7,389 bases of DNA from CAYUYM01 sp964449305 (GCA_964449305.1 CAYUYM010000170.1:1-7389); one strand, 5' to 3'; counted from the stretch's first letter, positions 1-6,458 are shown. Numbers and translations: made by a program. The notes: generated by a model not told the origin, from the letters alone.

Positions 1-35
1 GTCTTCTAAGGAGTACTAAGAAGACCTATAGGTCT
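1..35. repeat. Overlapping palindromes at left edge
   Basis: Two mutually exclusive inverted repeats are visible. GTCTTCT (1-7) pairs with AGAAGAC (19-25) across an 11-base loop, and AGACCTATAGGTCT (22-35) is a perfect 14-base palindrome. CTAAG also occurs twice ten bases apart (6-10 and 16-20). The segment looks AT-richer than its surroundings and is followed by a run of seven C (36-42). It could be the end of a dispersed palindromic repeat or the 3' hairpin of a gene to the left. The window edge cuts it, so the full unit cannot be defined. No U-tract follows on the plus strand, which weakens a simple terminator reading. Confidence 0.4.
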
Positions 36-131
36 CCCCCCCACACACGCTGGCAATTCCCACCCCCATTCCCTAGATTGCATCGTTGAAGGTTCACACT
101 CGCTTGTTTCACCACACCCAAGGACGAAATC

Positions 132-920
132 ATGGATTCCATCGATTCCCAAAATCCGTTGCTGGAGGAACCCCAGGTCATTGTCGAGCCCATGTCGGTC
201 TCCGACAAGTTCATCGGCATCCTCTCTGAACCAGCCACCGTGTTCGACAACGTCCGCCAGGCGGGCGGCAGGGTCACCGACTGGCTCATCCCGTTGATCG
301 GCCTCCTGGTCATCGTCATGGCCGGCACCATGATCAAATTCGGCAACCCCGACTTCGTCAACGACATGCAGAAGAAGGCGGATCAGCAGATCCAGGAGCA
401 GGTGCAGCAGGGCAAGATGACCCAGGAACAGGCCGATGCCGCCCGCCAGCAGATGGCCTCCATGGGCGAATCCGGCGCCGGTGTCCAGAAGGTGTTCGCC
501 GCCGTCGGCATCCTCATCATCATGCCGATCATGATCTTCATCATCGTCCTCATCTACTGGGTTCTGGTGCGCTTCCTCGGCAAGGGCAACATCACCTACT
601 CGCTCATGCTCTCGGTCATGGGGCTGACACTCTATTTCGGGGTCATCGATCAGATCCTCGCCATCATCCTCCAGTATGCCACTGGCAACTACATGGCAAA
701 CCTCAGCGCGGGCATCTTCATGAAGCCCGATCTCACCAGCACGGTGTACAAGATCCTCATGAACATCAATCCCATCTCCATCTGGTCGTACTATGTGCTT
801 GGCATCGGCTTCCATCGCGTCGCGGGCATCAGCAGGGGTGCCGGAATGGGCTTCGCCTTCATCCCCTGGGTGCTGTGGGTCATCGTGTCCGCCATGTTCA
901 ACCTCGGTTTCATGGGCTGA
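132..920 (+). CDS. Yip1-family integral membrane protein
   Basis: A 262-residue protein with a polar N-terminus and about five hydrophobic segments (roughly residues 51-68, 121-147, 157-182, 205-228 and 239-259). The SEPATVFDNVR stretch (32-42) before the first membrane segment and NINPISIWSYYVLGIGF (211-227) match the typical architecture of bacterial Yip1/YIP1-domain proteins, whose biochemical role is mostly unknown. Between segments 1 and 2 lies a charged, Gln-rich amphipathic stretch (about 74-120), probably an extramembrane helix. The ATG at 132 is supported by AAGGA seven bases upstream. The next gene starts 120 bases downstream on the same strand, so co-transcription is possible but unproven. 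The long minus-strand open frame opposite it is rich in Asp/His/Glu and is a codon-bias shadow. Family assignment is from pattern recognition only; the function is not known. Confidence 0.72.
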   Translation: MDSIDSQNPLLEEPQVIVEPMSVSDKFIGILSEPATVFDNVRQAGGRVTDWLIPLIGLLVIVMAGTMIKFGNPDFVNDMQKKADQQIQEQVQQGKMTQEQADAARQQMASMGESGAGVQKVFAAVGILIIMPIMIFIIVLIYWVLVRFLGKGNITYSLMLSVMGLTLYFGVIDQILAIILQYATGNYMANLSAGIFMKPDLTSTVYKILMNINPISIWSYYVLGIGFHRVAGISRGAGMGFAFIPWVLWVIVSAMFNLGFMG

Positions 921-986
921 TTCCGCTGCCGACATCCTGCATGGGGTGAGGTACCATTCTGCCCCCCGATCCCCCGCACCGCTTCA

Positions 987-1005
987 CTCACCGTGATCAC
1001 GTGAG
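987..1005. promoter_or_regulatory. Inverted repeat between the two membrane genes
   Basis: CTCAC (987-991) is complementary to GTGAG (1001-1005), and the interior contains the perfect palindrome CGTGATCACG (992-1001). It lies 35 bases before the permease start. It could be an operator or a small mRNA hairpin. There is no U-tract, so it is not a convincing terminator. I recognise no known regulator site, and a chance palindrome of this size cannot be excluded. Confidence 0.25.
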
Positions 1006-1040
1006 GCGGCGACACCCACGATCTTTCTTCAGGTGCGACC

Positions 1041-2243
1041 ATGCCTGACACCACCAGCAACGACCGCTTCATCATCATCCTGGGACTCGGGCTCCTCGGG
1101 CTGTTCATCTTCACGGTGGCGGGGATTCTGTCCCCGTTCACCGTGGCGCTTGCAGTGGTCACGGTGCTGGTGCCGTTCCGCAACAACACCGTGGTGCGCG
1201 CCATGCTGTGGCTCACCGGGCTGCTGTTCACGCTGTGGTTCCTGCAGGCGACGCTCGGAGCTCTGATGCCCGTGCTCGTCGCGCTTGTGCTTGCCTACAT
1301 GCTCGATCCGCTCGTCGACATGCTCCAGCGGCGCCGCATCCCCCGCGCGGTGTCCGCCATCACCATCCTGCTCGCCTTCATCGGGCTGCTCGTCACTGTC
1401 ATCATCCTCATTGTGCCGGTGCTGATCGACTCCTTCCAGGCAATCAATCCCCAGGCCATCATCTCGAGCGCAACCACATGGATCGACACCACGCTCGTTC
1501 CCTGGCTCATCGGCATGGGCGTGCAGCAGGCTGATCTCGATGCCTTTGTCGACACGAAGCTTCTGCCCGGGCTCGAGGCGGCATCCAACTCCGTGCTCAC
1601 CGGCCTGCTGAGCCTGGGCACCGGACTGGCCGGCATCCTGGGGCAGCTCGCCAACCTCTTCATCATCCCGATCACGATGCTGTACATCCTGATCGATTTC
1701 GACCGCATCCGCCGCTGGGTCCGGCAGCTCTTCCCGCCGCATCGGCAGGCCACTGCATCACGCATCTACCAGCGCATCAACGCCATCATGGGTGCGTACC
1801 TGCGCGGCGCCATCACCATCGGCCTCATCAATGCCGTGGTGGTCAGCATCCTCTTCAGCATCTTCGGCATCCCCTTCGCCGTCGTGCTCGGCCTGCTGTC
1901 CGGCCTGTTCTGCCTCATCCCGCAGTTTGGCATCTTCATCACCATCGGCATCTCCGCCCTCTTCAACCTGTTCTCACCGACACCGGGCACGAACATCATC
2001 ATCTGCATCGTGATCCTTCTCGCCGAGAACACCCTGGAATCGTCCGTGCTCTACCCCAGGATTGTCGGGTCCGTGCTCGGCCTTCACCCCGTGGCGCTCA
2101 TCGCCTCCCTGTTCGTGTTCTCGTCCTTCCTCGGCTTCATCGGCATGCTGCTGGCCGTGCCCGTCACCAGCCTGCTCGCACGCTTTCTCGAGGACTACCT
2201 CGAGGCACGCGACACCCCGAGCGAGGGCATCGGCTCGGCCTGA
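1041..2243 (+). CDS. AI-2E family (PerM/YdiK-like) transporter
   Basis: A 400-residue polytopic membrane protein. The family core is clear: an early ALVLAYMLDPLVDML segment (81-95), a long soluble-type middle region (about 130-200), then YLRGAITIGLINAVVV (253-268), GIPFAVVLGLLSGLFCLIPQFG (276-297), YPRIVGSVLGLHPV (338-351) and GFIGMLLAVPV (365-375). Two extra hydrophobic segments (about 10-30 and 33-45, with a third near 52-70) precede the core. The family includes E. coli TqsA, proposed to export the quorum signal AI-2, and sodium/proton antiporter-like members. The substrate cannot be told from sequence, and there is no luxS or lsr gene here to support AI-2. The ATG at 1041 has AGGTG five bases upstream. 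The gene ends just before the shared hairpin at 2267-2304. Length is slightly above the usual 340-380 residues, which the N-terminal segments explain. Confidence 0.85.
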   Translation: MPDTTSNDRFIIILGLGLLGLFIFTVAGILSPFTVALAVVTVLVPFRNNTVVRAMLWLTGLLFTLWFLQATLGALMPVLVALVLAYMLDPLVDMLQRRRIPRAVSAITILLAFIGLLVTVIILIVPVLIDSFQAINPQAIISSATTWIDTTLVPWLIGMGVQQADLDAFVDTKLLPGLEAASNSVLTGLLSLGTGLAGILGQLANLFIIPITMLYILIDFDRIRRWVRQLFPPHRQATASRIYQRINAIMGAYLRGAITIGLINAVVVSILFSIFGIPFAVVLGLLSGLFCLIPQFGIFITIGISALFNLFSPTPGTNIIICIVILLAENTLESSVLYPRIVGSVLGLHPVALIASLFVFSSFLGFIGMLLAVPVTSLLARFLEDYLEARDTPSEGIGSA

Positions 2244-2266
2244 CGGCATGAAGACACGCGGGTACG

Positions 2267-2304
2267 AAAAAGGCACGAAGATCATCTCTTCGTGCCTTTG
2301 TGTT
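2267..2304. terminator. Bidirectional intrinsic terminator between converging genes
   Basis: A perfect 13-bp stem, AAAGGCACGAAGA (2269-2281) with TCTTCGTGCCTTT (2287-2299), closes a five-base TCATC loop. On the minus strand the stem runs into five T (complement of 2267-2271), a good terminator for the frr end of the translation cluster. On the plus strand it is followed by TTTGTGTTTT, adequate for the permease gene. Position between two convergent stop codons (2243 and 2345) fits a shared terminator. Confidence 0.88.
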
Positions 2305-2344
2305 TTCCTGGATCCCTTCAATCCTCCGTCCCGTCAGCCCTGCA

Positions 2345-2902
2345 TCACACGGACATGATGGACTGTTCCTTTTCCTTGAGGATGCGATCGATGTCGACGA
2401 TGTGCTTGTCGGTGGCGTCCTGCACCTGTTTTTCCGCCTTCTTGCGCTCGTCCTCGGAGGCGTGATCGTCCTTCTCGGCCTTCTTCAGGCGCTCGTTCGC
2501 GTCGCGACGGATGTTGCGCATGGCGATCTTGGATTCCTCGCCGAATTTCTTGACGAGCTTGACGAGATCGCGGCGGCGTTCCTCGGTGAGGGGGGGGATG
2601 GGCACGCGCACCACGGTGCCATCGTTGGCGGGATTGAAGCCGAGATCGGCCGACAGGATGGCCTTCTCGATGGCACCAATGGAGCCGCGGTCGTAGGGTT
2701 GGACGGTGAGTGTGTGGGCGTCCTGCACGGCGACGTTGGCCACCTTGTTGAGCGGTGTCGGCGTCCCGTAGTAGTCCACCTTGACGGTGTCGAGGAGTGA
2801 CGTGGTGGCCTTGCCCGCACGGATCTTGTGCAGTTCGTTGTGGAGCGCCTCGATGGTCTTGTCCATCTTCTGCGCTGTCTCTTTCAGGATGTCCTTGATC
2901 AT
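2345..2902 (-). CDS. frr: Ribosome recycling factor (RRF)
   Basis: A 185-residue protein, the standard RRF length. RRF works with EF-G in the cytoplasm to split the post-termination ribosome. Family motifs are present in order: the helical N-terminus with LHKIRAGKATTSLLD (24-38), domain II YYGTPTPLNKVANV (44-57), VQPYDRGSIGAIEKAI (67-82), then the long C-terminal helix with LTEERRRDLVK (105-115) and NIRRDAN (130-136). The start ATG at 2902 has GAGG about six bases upstream. It follows pyrH after only 24 bases and is the last gene of the minus-strand cluster, ending before the bidirectional terminator. Nothing is missing or odd in the protein. Confidence 0.97.
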   Translation of the reverse strand: MIKDILKETAQKMDKTIEALHNELHKIRAGKATTSLLDTVKVDYYGTPTPLNKVANVAVQDAHTLTVQPYDRGSIGAIEKAILSADLGFNPANDGTVVRVPIPPLTEERRRDLVKLVKKFGEESKIAMRNIRRDANERLKKAEKDDHASEDERKKAEKQVQDATDKHIVDIDRILKEKEQSIMSV

Positions 2903-2926
2903 GGAAACCTCGTGGATGTTGTCGTG

Positions 2927-3673
2927 TCAGGAATGATGCATGTCGTCGGCGGCATGGACCAGCGTGCCGACAGTCTCACCGAGAACGAGGCGTTTCAGGT
3001 TACCCGGGATGTTGATGTCGAACACGACGATGGGGAGGTCGTTCTCGCGGCAGAGGGTGATGGCCGTGAGGTCCATGACGCGCAGGTTGCGTTGAAGGAC
3101 GTCGTCGTGGGTGATGGTGTCGAAGCGACGGGCATCGGGGTTCTTCTCCGGATCACTGGAGTAGACGCCATCGACGCGGGTGCCCTTGATGATGACGTCG
3201 GCCTCGATCTCGACGGCGCGGAGGGCGGCCGCCGTGTCGGTGGTGAAGTAGGGGTGGCCGGTGCCGGCGCCCATGATCACGATGCGCCCCTTTTCGAGGT
3301 GACGGATGGCGCGCCGCCGGATGTAGGGTTCGGCGATCTGGTTCATCTCGATGGCCGAGGCGAGGCGTGTGTGGATGCCGCGGCTTTCGAGGATGTTGAG
3401 CATGGCGATGGAGTTGATCATCGTCGCCAGCATGCCCATCTGGTCGCCGGAGGCCTTGTGGATGCCGTGGGCGGCCGCCTCGATTCCGCGGTAGATGTTG
3501 CCGCCGCCGATGACGATGCCCACCTGCACACCGATGTCGACAACGGATTTGATCTCATCGGCATAGAGGTTGAGCGCCGTGGGATCGATGCCATACTCCG
3601 CGGAGCCCATCAGTGCCTCGCCGGAGAGCTTGAGAAGAATGCGCTGGTATTTCAGGTGTTCCATTGGGCTCAT
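2927..3673 (-). CDS. pyrH: UMP kinase
   Basis: Bacterial-type UMP kinase (amino acid kinase fold, normally hexameric) converts UMP and ATP to UDP and ADP, and is unrelated to eukaryotic UMP/CMP kinase. Length is 248 residues. Visible motifs: RILLKLSGEAL (11-21), the glycine-rich VIGGGNIYRG (54-63), SGDQMGMLAT (75-84), GTGHPYFTTDTAAALRA (137-153) and IIKGTRVDGVYSSDP (161-175). ATG at 3673 is used because AAAAGG (complement of 3683-3688) sits nine bases upstream. A second in-frame ATG at 3664 would give a 245-residue protein starting MEHLKYQRILLKLSGEA, closer to many family N-termini, but has only a weak GAG upstream. The upstream SD lies in the 3' arm of a terminator-like hairpin, so expression may be limited relative to tsf. 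frr follows after 24 bases. Confidence 0.96.
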   Translation of the reverse strand: MSPMEHLKYQRILLKLSGEALMGSAEYGIDPTALNLYADEIKSVVDIGVQVGIVIGGGNIYRGIEAAAHGIHKASGDQMGMLATMINSIAMLNILESRGIHTRLASAIEMNQIAEPYIRRRAIRHLEKGRIVIMGAGTGHPYFTTDTAAALRAVEIEADVIIKGTRVDGVYSSDPEKNPDARRFDTITHDDVLQRNLRVMDLTAITLCRENDLPIVVFDINIPGNLKRLVLGETVGTLVHAADDMHHS

Positions 3674-3674
3674 A

Positions 3675-3705
3675 GAAAAAGGCCTTTTGGAAATCCAAAA
3701 GGCCT
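3675..3705 (-). terminator. Intrinsic terminator or attenuator between tsf and pyrH
   Basis: On the minus strand a perfect 11-bp stem, AGGCCTTTTGG (complement of 3695-3705) with CCAAAAGGCCT (complement of 3680-3690), closes an ATTT loop and runs into a T tract (complement of 3676-3680). This has the form of a Rho-independent terminator for the rplM-tsf transcript. It ends two or three bases before the first pyrH ATG. Because pyrH and frr are expected to be essential, it is more likely a partial terminator (attenuator) or an mRNA 3'-end stabiliser than an absolute stop, unless pyrH has its own promoter inside tsf. I saw no obvious one. Confidence 0.75.
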
Positions 3706-3724
3706 GTTGAACAATCGTTTCGAC

Positions 3725-4570
3725 TCAGGCTTCCCCGATCTGGAACCGCTCGAATCGGACGACCGTGATCTCCTTTCCGACGGCCTTGGACACATCCTCG
3801 ATGTGCTGTTTCACCGTCTTCGTGTTGTCACGGATGAAGGTCTGCTCAAGGAGGGTGTATTCCTGGAAGAACTTGTTGAGCTTGCCTTCGGCGATCTTGT
3901 CAAGCATCTGTTCCGGCTTGCCCATTTCACGCGCCTGCTGGCGGTAGATTTCCAGCTCGCGTTCCTGCACGCTGGCGGGCACCGCCTCGCGATTCACGGC
4001 GATGGGGCTCATGGCGGCCACCTGCATGGCGAGATCCTTGCCGAGCGCCTGGACGACATCGGCGGCATCGTCGCATGTGAGCTCGATCATCACTCCGAGC
4101 TTGCTGCCCGGGTGGATGTAGTCGACGAGCATGCTGCCGGCCGGGAAGATGGCAAAGCGCTTCACGTCGATCTTCTCTCCGATCTTGCCGATCGATTCGG
4201 TGAGCGCATCGGCCACCGGCTTGCCCTGGTGTTCAAGGGCAAGAAGCGCGGGCACATCCTTCGGTTCATGGGTGCGGATGGCTTCGAGGGCCATCGCGGC
4301 GAAATCCACAAAGTCATTCGAGCGGGCGACGAAATCGGTTTCGCAGTTGACTTCCACGATCACGCCCTTGCCGTCGATGCGTGTGAGGATGACGCCCTCG
4401 TTTGCGGCGCGGTCGGCGCGTTTCTCGGCAGTCGCGGCACCCTTCTTGCGCAGATAATCCACCGCGGCGTCCATGTCGCCATTCGATTCTGCAAGCGCCT
4501 TTTTGCAGTCCATCATTCCGGCGCCGGTCTTGTCACGAAGTTTCTTTACGAGTTCAGCTGTGATTTCCAT
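3725..4570 (-). CDS. tsf: Elongation factor Ts
   Basis: EF-Ts is the cytoplasmic nucleotide-exchange factor that releases GDP from EF-Tu. Length is 281 residues, typical for the full family. The N-terminal UBA-like domain is clear: ITAELVKKLRDKTGAGMMDCKKAL (3-26) and AVDYLRKKGAATAEKR (36-51). The EF-Tu contact motif TDFVARSNDF is at 78-87. Later landmarks are YIHPGSKLGV (151-160), AMQVAAMSP (181-189) and the coiled-coil segment around KIAEGKLNKFFQEYTLLEQTFI (225-246). It starts 32 bases after rpsB, the usual rpsB-tsf pairing. The nearest SD, GAGGAA (complement of 4583-4588), is about 12 bases from the ATG, a longer spacing than for the other genes. A terminator-like hairpin follows the stop codon. 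Confidence 0.97.
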   Translation of the reverse strand: MEITAELVKKLRDKTGAGMMDCKKALAESNGDMDAAVDYLRKKGAATAEKRADRAANEGVILTRIDGKGVIVEVNCETDFVARSNDFVDFAAMALEAIRTHEPKDVPALLALEHQGKPVADALTESIGKIGEKIDVKRFAIFPAGSMLVDYIHPGSKLGVMIELTCDDAADVVQALGKDLAMQVAAMSPIAVNREAVPASVQERELEIYRQQAREMGKPEQMLDKIAEGKLNKFFQEYTLLEQTFIRDNTKTVKQHIEDVSKAVGKEITVVRFERFQIGEA

Positions 4571-4602
4571 AGACGTGTATTGTTCCTCTGTGTGGTGATC
4601 GA

Positions 4603-5367
4603 TTACTCGGCGGGGACGTCCTGCGTTTCGTGTTCCTTCTGGAAACGCTCTTCTTCGGCCGCCTGTTCGGCACGGATCAGCTTCGCCTTTTCCTTGCCGG
4701 CATTGACGGCATCGACGATGGCGGAGGTGATCACATCGGCGGTCCGCGTCGAATCATCGTTGGCCGGGATGGCGTAATCCACCGTGGTCGGATCGCAGTT
4801 GGTGTCGACGATGGCGAAGACGGGGATGTTGAGGATGCGGGCCTCATTGACGGCGATGTGTTCCTTCTTGATGTCGACGAGAAAGATGGCGCCCGGAAGG
4901 CGGCTCATGTCGACGATGCCGGAAAGCACCTTGTCCAGCTTCTCCTTCTCGCGCGACAGCATGAGGCGCTCCTTCTTCGTGATCTTGTCGAAGGTGCCGT
5001 CGTTCTCCATCTTCTCGATGTTCGTGAGGCGCTTGATGCTCTTGCGGATCGTGGAGAAGTTGGTGAGCATGCCGCCCAGCCAGCGTTCCGACACGTAGTT
5101 CTGCTCGCAGTCCACGGCCTTCGCGCGGATCACGTCCTTGGTCTGCGGCTTGGTGCCGACGAACAGCAGGCGCTTGCCCTGGGAGACGATCTCCTCGATC
5201 GCGTCACAGGCCTCGTCGAGCTTTTCCTGCGTCTTCTTGAGGTCGATGATGTGGATGCCATTGCGTTCCATGAAGATGAAGGGCTTCATCTTGGGGTTCC
5301 AACGGCGGGTGAGGTGGCCGAAATGGGCTCCTGCGGCCAGCAGTTTTTCGAGTTCGACTCGGGGCAT
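4603..5367 (-). CDS. rpsB: 30S ribosomal protein S2
   Basis: S2 binds late on the 30S body and contacts S1. The 254-residue form starting MPRVELEKLLAAGAHFGH is chosen over a 14-residue longer frame (start 5409) because AAAGGAG (complement of 5374-5380) sits six bases before the ATG at 5367, and S2 proteins normally begin just before this segment. Motifs: AGAHFGHLTRRWNPKMKPFI (12-31), NGIHIIDLKKT (36-46), LFVGTKPQTKD (68-78), SERWLGGMLTNFSTIRKSI (93-111), SRLPGAIFLVDIKKEHIAVNEA (155-176) and IPVFAIVDTNCDP (181-193). A charged Glu/Lys-rich tail follows 225, usual in this family. tsf follows after 32 bases. A structured leader lies upstream (5411-5450). Confidence 0.96.
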   Translation of the reverse strand: MPRVELEKLLAAGAHFGHLTRRWNPKMKPFIFMERNGIHIIDLKKTQEKLDEACDAIEEIVSQGKRLLFVGTKPQTKDVIRAKAVDCEQNYVSERWLGGMLTNFSTIRKSIKRLTNIEKMENDGTFDKITKKERLMLSREKEKLDKVLSGIVDMSRLPGAIFLVDIKKEHIAVNEARILNIPVFAIVDTNCDPTTVDYAIPANDDSTRTADVITSAIVDAVNAGKEKAKLIRAEQAAEEERFQKEHETQDVPAE

Positions 5368-5410
5368 GGATGACTCCTTTGGTATGGTTGATGCCTCTGC
5401 GCCCGTCAAC

Positions 5411-5450
5411 TTGCCGGATCATGCCGCGATGCGGCACACCGGTCCGGCAA
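5411..5450 (-). promoter_or_regulatory. Candidate structured leader of rpsB
   Basis: In the 109-base gap between rpsI and rpsB, TTGCCGGA (5411-5418) is complementary to TCCGGCAA (5443-5450). Nested inside, TGCCGC (5422-5427) pairs with GCGGCA (5431-5436) around a three-base loop. The result is a stacked hairpin with an internal loop, 43 bases upstream of the rpsB ATG. A ten-base palindrome, ACGCATGCGT, lies just before it (5456-5465). There is no U-tract, so it is not a standard terminator. rpsB leaders in several bacteria carry S2 autoregulatory structures. This one could act that way or as an RNA-processing site, which is inference. Confidence 0.4.
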
Positions 5451-5476
5451 TCAGGACGCATGCGTGATGGATGAAC

Positions 5477-5875
5477 TCAGCGCTTGCTGAACTGGAAGCG
5501 TTTGCGCGCCTTCTTCTGTCCGTATTTCTTGCGTTCCACCATGCGGGAATCGCGCGTCAGGAGGTTCGCGCCGCGAAGCTTCGGGCGGTATTCCTCGTTG
5601 ACATCGAGCAGACAGCGCGCGATGCTCATCATGATGGCACTGGACTGACCGTGGATGCCGCCGCCCTTGACGCGGACATTGGCATCGTAGCGACCCGTGG
5701 TCTCGGTCACGACAAACGGAAGACGGACTTCGTCGATCAGCATCTGAACGCCGAAATGCTTGTCGAGCTCACGCCCGTTCACCGTGATCCTGCCTGACCC
5801 TTCGGTCAGATACGCGCGTGCCACCGCGGTTTTACGGCGGCCGACGCAGATTTTGTGCAACATTTTTGCAGCCAT
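5477..5875 (-). CDS. rpsI: 30S ribosomal protein S9
   Basis: S9 sits in the 30S head, and its C-terminal tail reaches the P-site tRNA. Length is 132 residues, usual for the family. Motifs: VGRRKTAVARAYL (11-23), GSGRITVNGREL (26-37), GGGIHGQSSA (71-80), LLTRDSRMVERKKYGQKKARK (105-125) and the invariant FSKR end (129-132). The stretch after GQ reads SSAIMMSIARCLL where many S9 proteins have AGAIRLGIARAL, a modest local divergence. The ATG at 5875 has AGGA four bases upstream; an in-frame ATG three codons later (5864-5866) is possible. It follows rplM by 54 bases, the near-universal rplM-rpsI pair. The C-terminal KRFQFSKR is typical of Bacteroidota. Confidence 0.97.
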   Translation of the reverse strand: MAAKMLHKICVGRRKTAVARAYLTEGSGRITVNGRELDKHFGVQMLIDEVRLPFVVTETTGRYDANVRVKGGGIHGQSSAIMMSIARCLLDVNEEYRPKLRGANLLTRDSRMVERKKYGQKKARKRFQFSKR

Positions 5876-5929
5876 ATGATCCTGGTTTCCTTGGTTCTTC
5901 GATGGATTCGTTTGCGATGGGAACGTGCG

Positions 5930-6379
5930 TTATGCCAGCGTCAGGGGTTCCGGCATCTGCGCCTGATGCGGATGCTCGGGTCCGTCATACACTTTCAGCT
6001 TCTTGATGATGCGCCTGCCGAGGCGGTTGTGCGGCAGCATGCCCTTCACGGCGTGCTCGATCACATAGCGTGGATTCTTCTTCACCAGATCCTTGAAGGC
6101 GCGCGTCTTCGCACCACCAGGATACCCGGAGTGTGTGAAGTACGTCTTCTGTTCGGCGCGCTTCCCGGTGAGGCGGACCCTCCCCGCGTTGATCACGATC
6201 ACATAATCGCCCGTGTCAACGTGCGGCGTGAAAATCGGTTTATGCTTGCCCCGGAGAATCCTCGCCACCTGCGATGCGAGACGGCCAAGGACCGCATCAC
6301 CGGCATCGATCACATACCACTGCTTTTCGATCTCCGCCTCTTTCGCCTGGAAGGTTCTGATTGTGGTTAGGTTGCTCAT
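5930..6379 (-). CDS. rplM: 50S ribosomal protein L13
   Basis: L13 is an early-assembling 50S protein. The 149-residue form starting MSNLTTIRTFQAKEAEIEKQ is chosen: AAAGG (complement of 6386-6390) is six bases upstream of the ATG at 6379. The longer open frame to 6439 begins upstream of the predicted -10 box and adds a hydrophobic stretch no L13 has. Motifs: WYVIDAGDAVLGRLAS (21-36), LRGKHKPIFTPHVDTGDYV (42-60), VRLTGKRAEQKTYF (68-81), SGYPGG (84-89), the signature VKGMLPHNRLGR (111-122) and YDGPEHPHQAQ (131-141). It is the first gene of the minus-strand cluster. Confidence 0.97.
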   Translation of the reverse strand: MSNLTTIRTFQAKEAEIEKQWYVIDAGDAVLGRLASQVARILRGKHKPIFTPHVDTGDYVIVINAGRVRLTGKRAEQKTYFTHSGYPGGAKTRAFKDLVKKNPRYVIEHAVKGMLPHNRLGRRIIKKLKVYDGPEHPHQAQMPEPLTLA

Positions 6380-6428
6380 ATATTGCCTTTGATTCAGAAA
6401 TGGTTTGCAAAAAAATAAACCGATCAAC

Positions 6429-6458
6429 AAAATAAGCATCCACCGGACTCAAAGTCAA
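6429..6458 (-). promoter_or_regulatory. Predicted housekeeping promoter of the rplM cluster
   Basis: Reading the minus strand, TTGACT (complement of 6453-6458) matches the -35 consensus in five of six positions. After 18 bases comes TATTTT (complement of 6429-6434), four of six for the -10. TG lies just upstream of the -10 region. The predicted start is near 6422, giving a leader of about 40 bases before rplM. The stretch downstream is strongly AT-rich in an otherwise GC-rich window. If the organism uses Bacteroidota-type promoters, the exact boxes may differ. Confidence 0.55.

Noticed and set aside
6..935. Minus-strand open frame of 309 codons opposite the Yip1-family gene
   Set aside because: The translation is a run of Asp, His, Glu and Gly typical of antisense to a hydrophobic coding sequence. 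The plus-strand gene has a proper SD and membrane-protein pattern.
1029..1742. Minus-strand open frame of 237 codons opposite the permease gene
   Set aside because: The same antisense artefact: acidic, His- and Gln-rich composition, no domain, entirely inside a clear transporter gene.
1041..2243. Quorum-sensing system suggested by the AI-2E family name
   Set aside because: The family name reflects one member. No luxS, lsr or receptor gene is in the window and the substrate cannot be read from the sequence.
132..2243. A two-gene membrane system formed by the Yip1 protein and the permease
   Set aside because: They are only co-directional with a 120-base gap and an inverted repeat between them. 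Nothing in the sequence shows a functional link.
2300..2800. Plus-strand open frame of 166 codons opposite frr
   Set aside because: It starts inside the terminator hairpin and is antisense to a full-length canonical RRF gene.
2828..4777. Plus-strand open frame of 649 codons opposite pyrH, tsf and rpsB
   Set aside because: It lies antisense to three unmistakable conserved genes, its translation is Asp/His/Val-rich with no recognisable domain, and long antisense frames arise from the GC-rich third positions of the real genes.
5368..5409. Fourteen-residue N-terminal extension of S2
   Set aside because: The ATG at 5367 has AAAGGAG at six bases and begins at the usual S2 N-terminus. The extension would be translated through the SD itself.
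6380..6439. Upstream extension of L13 beginning MLILLIGLFF
   Set aside because: The start would lie upstream of the predicted -10 box, the added stretch is hydrophobic and unlike any L13, and the ATG at 6379 has a well-placed SD.
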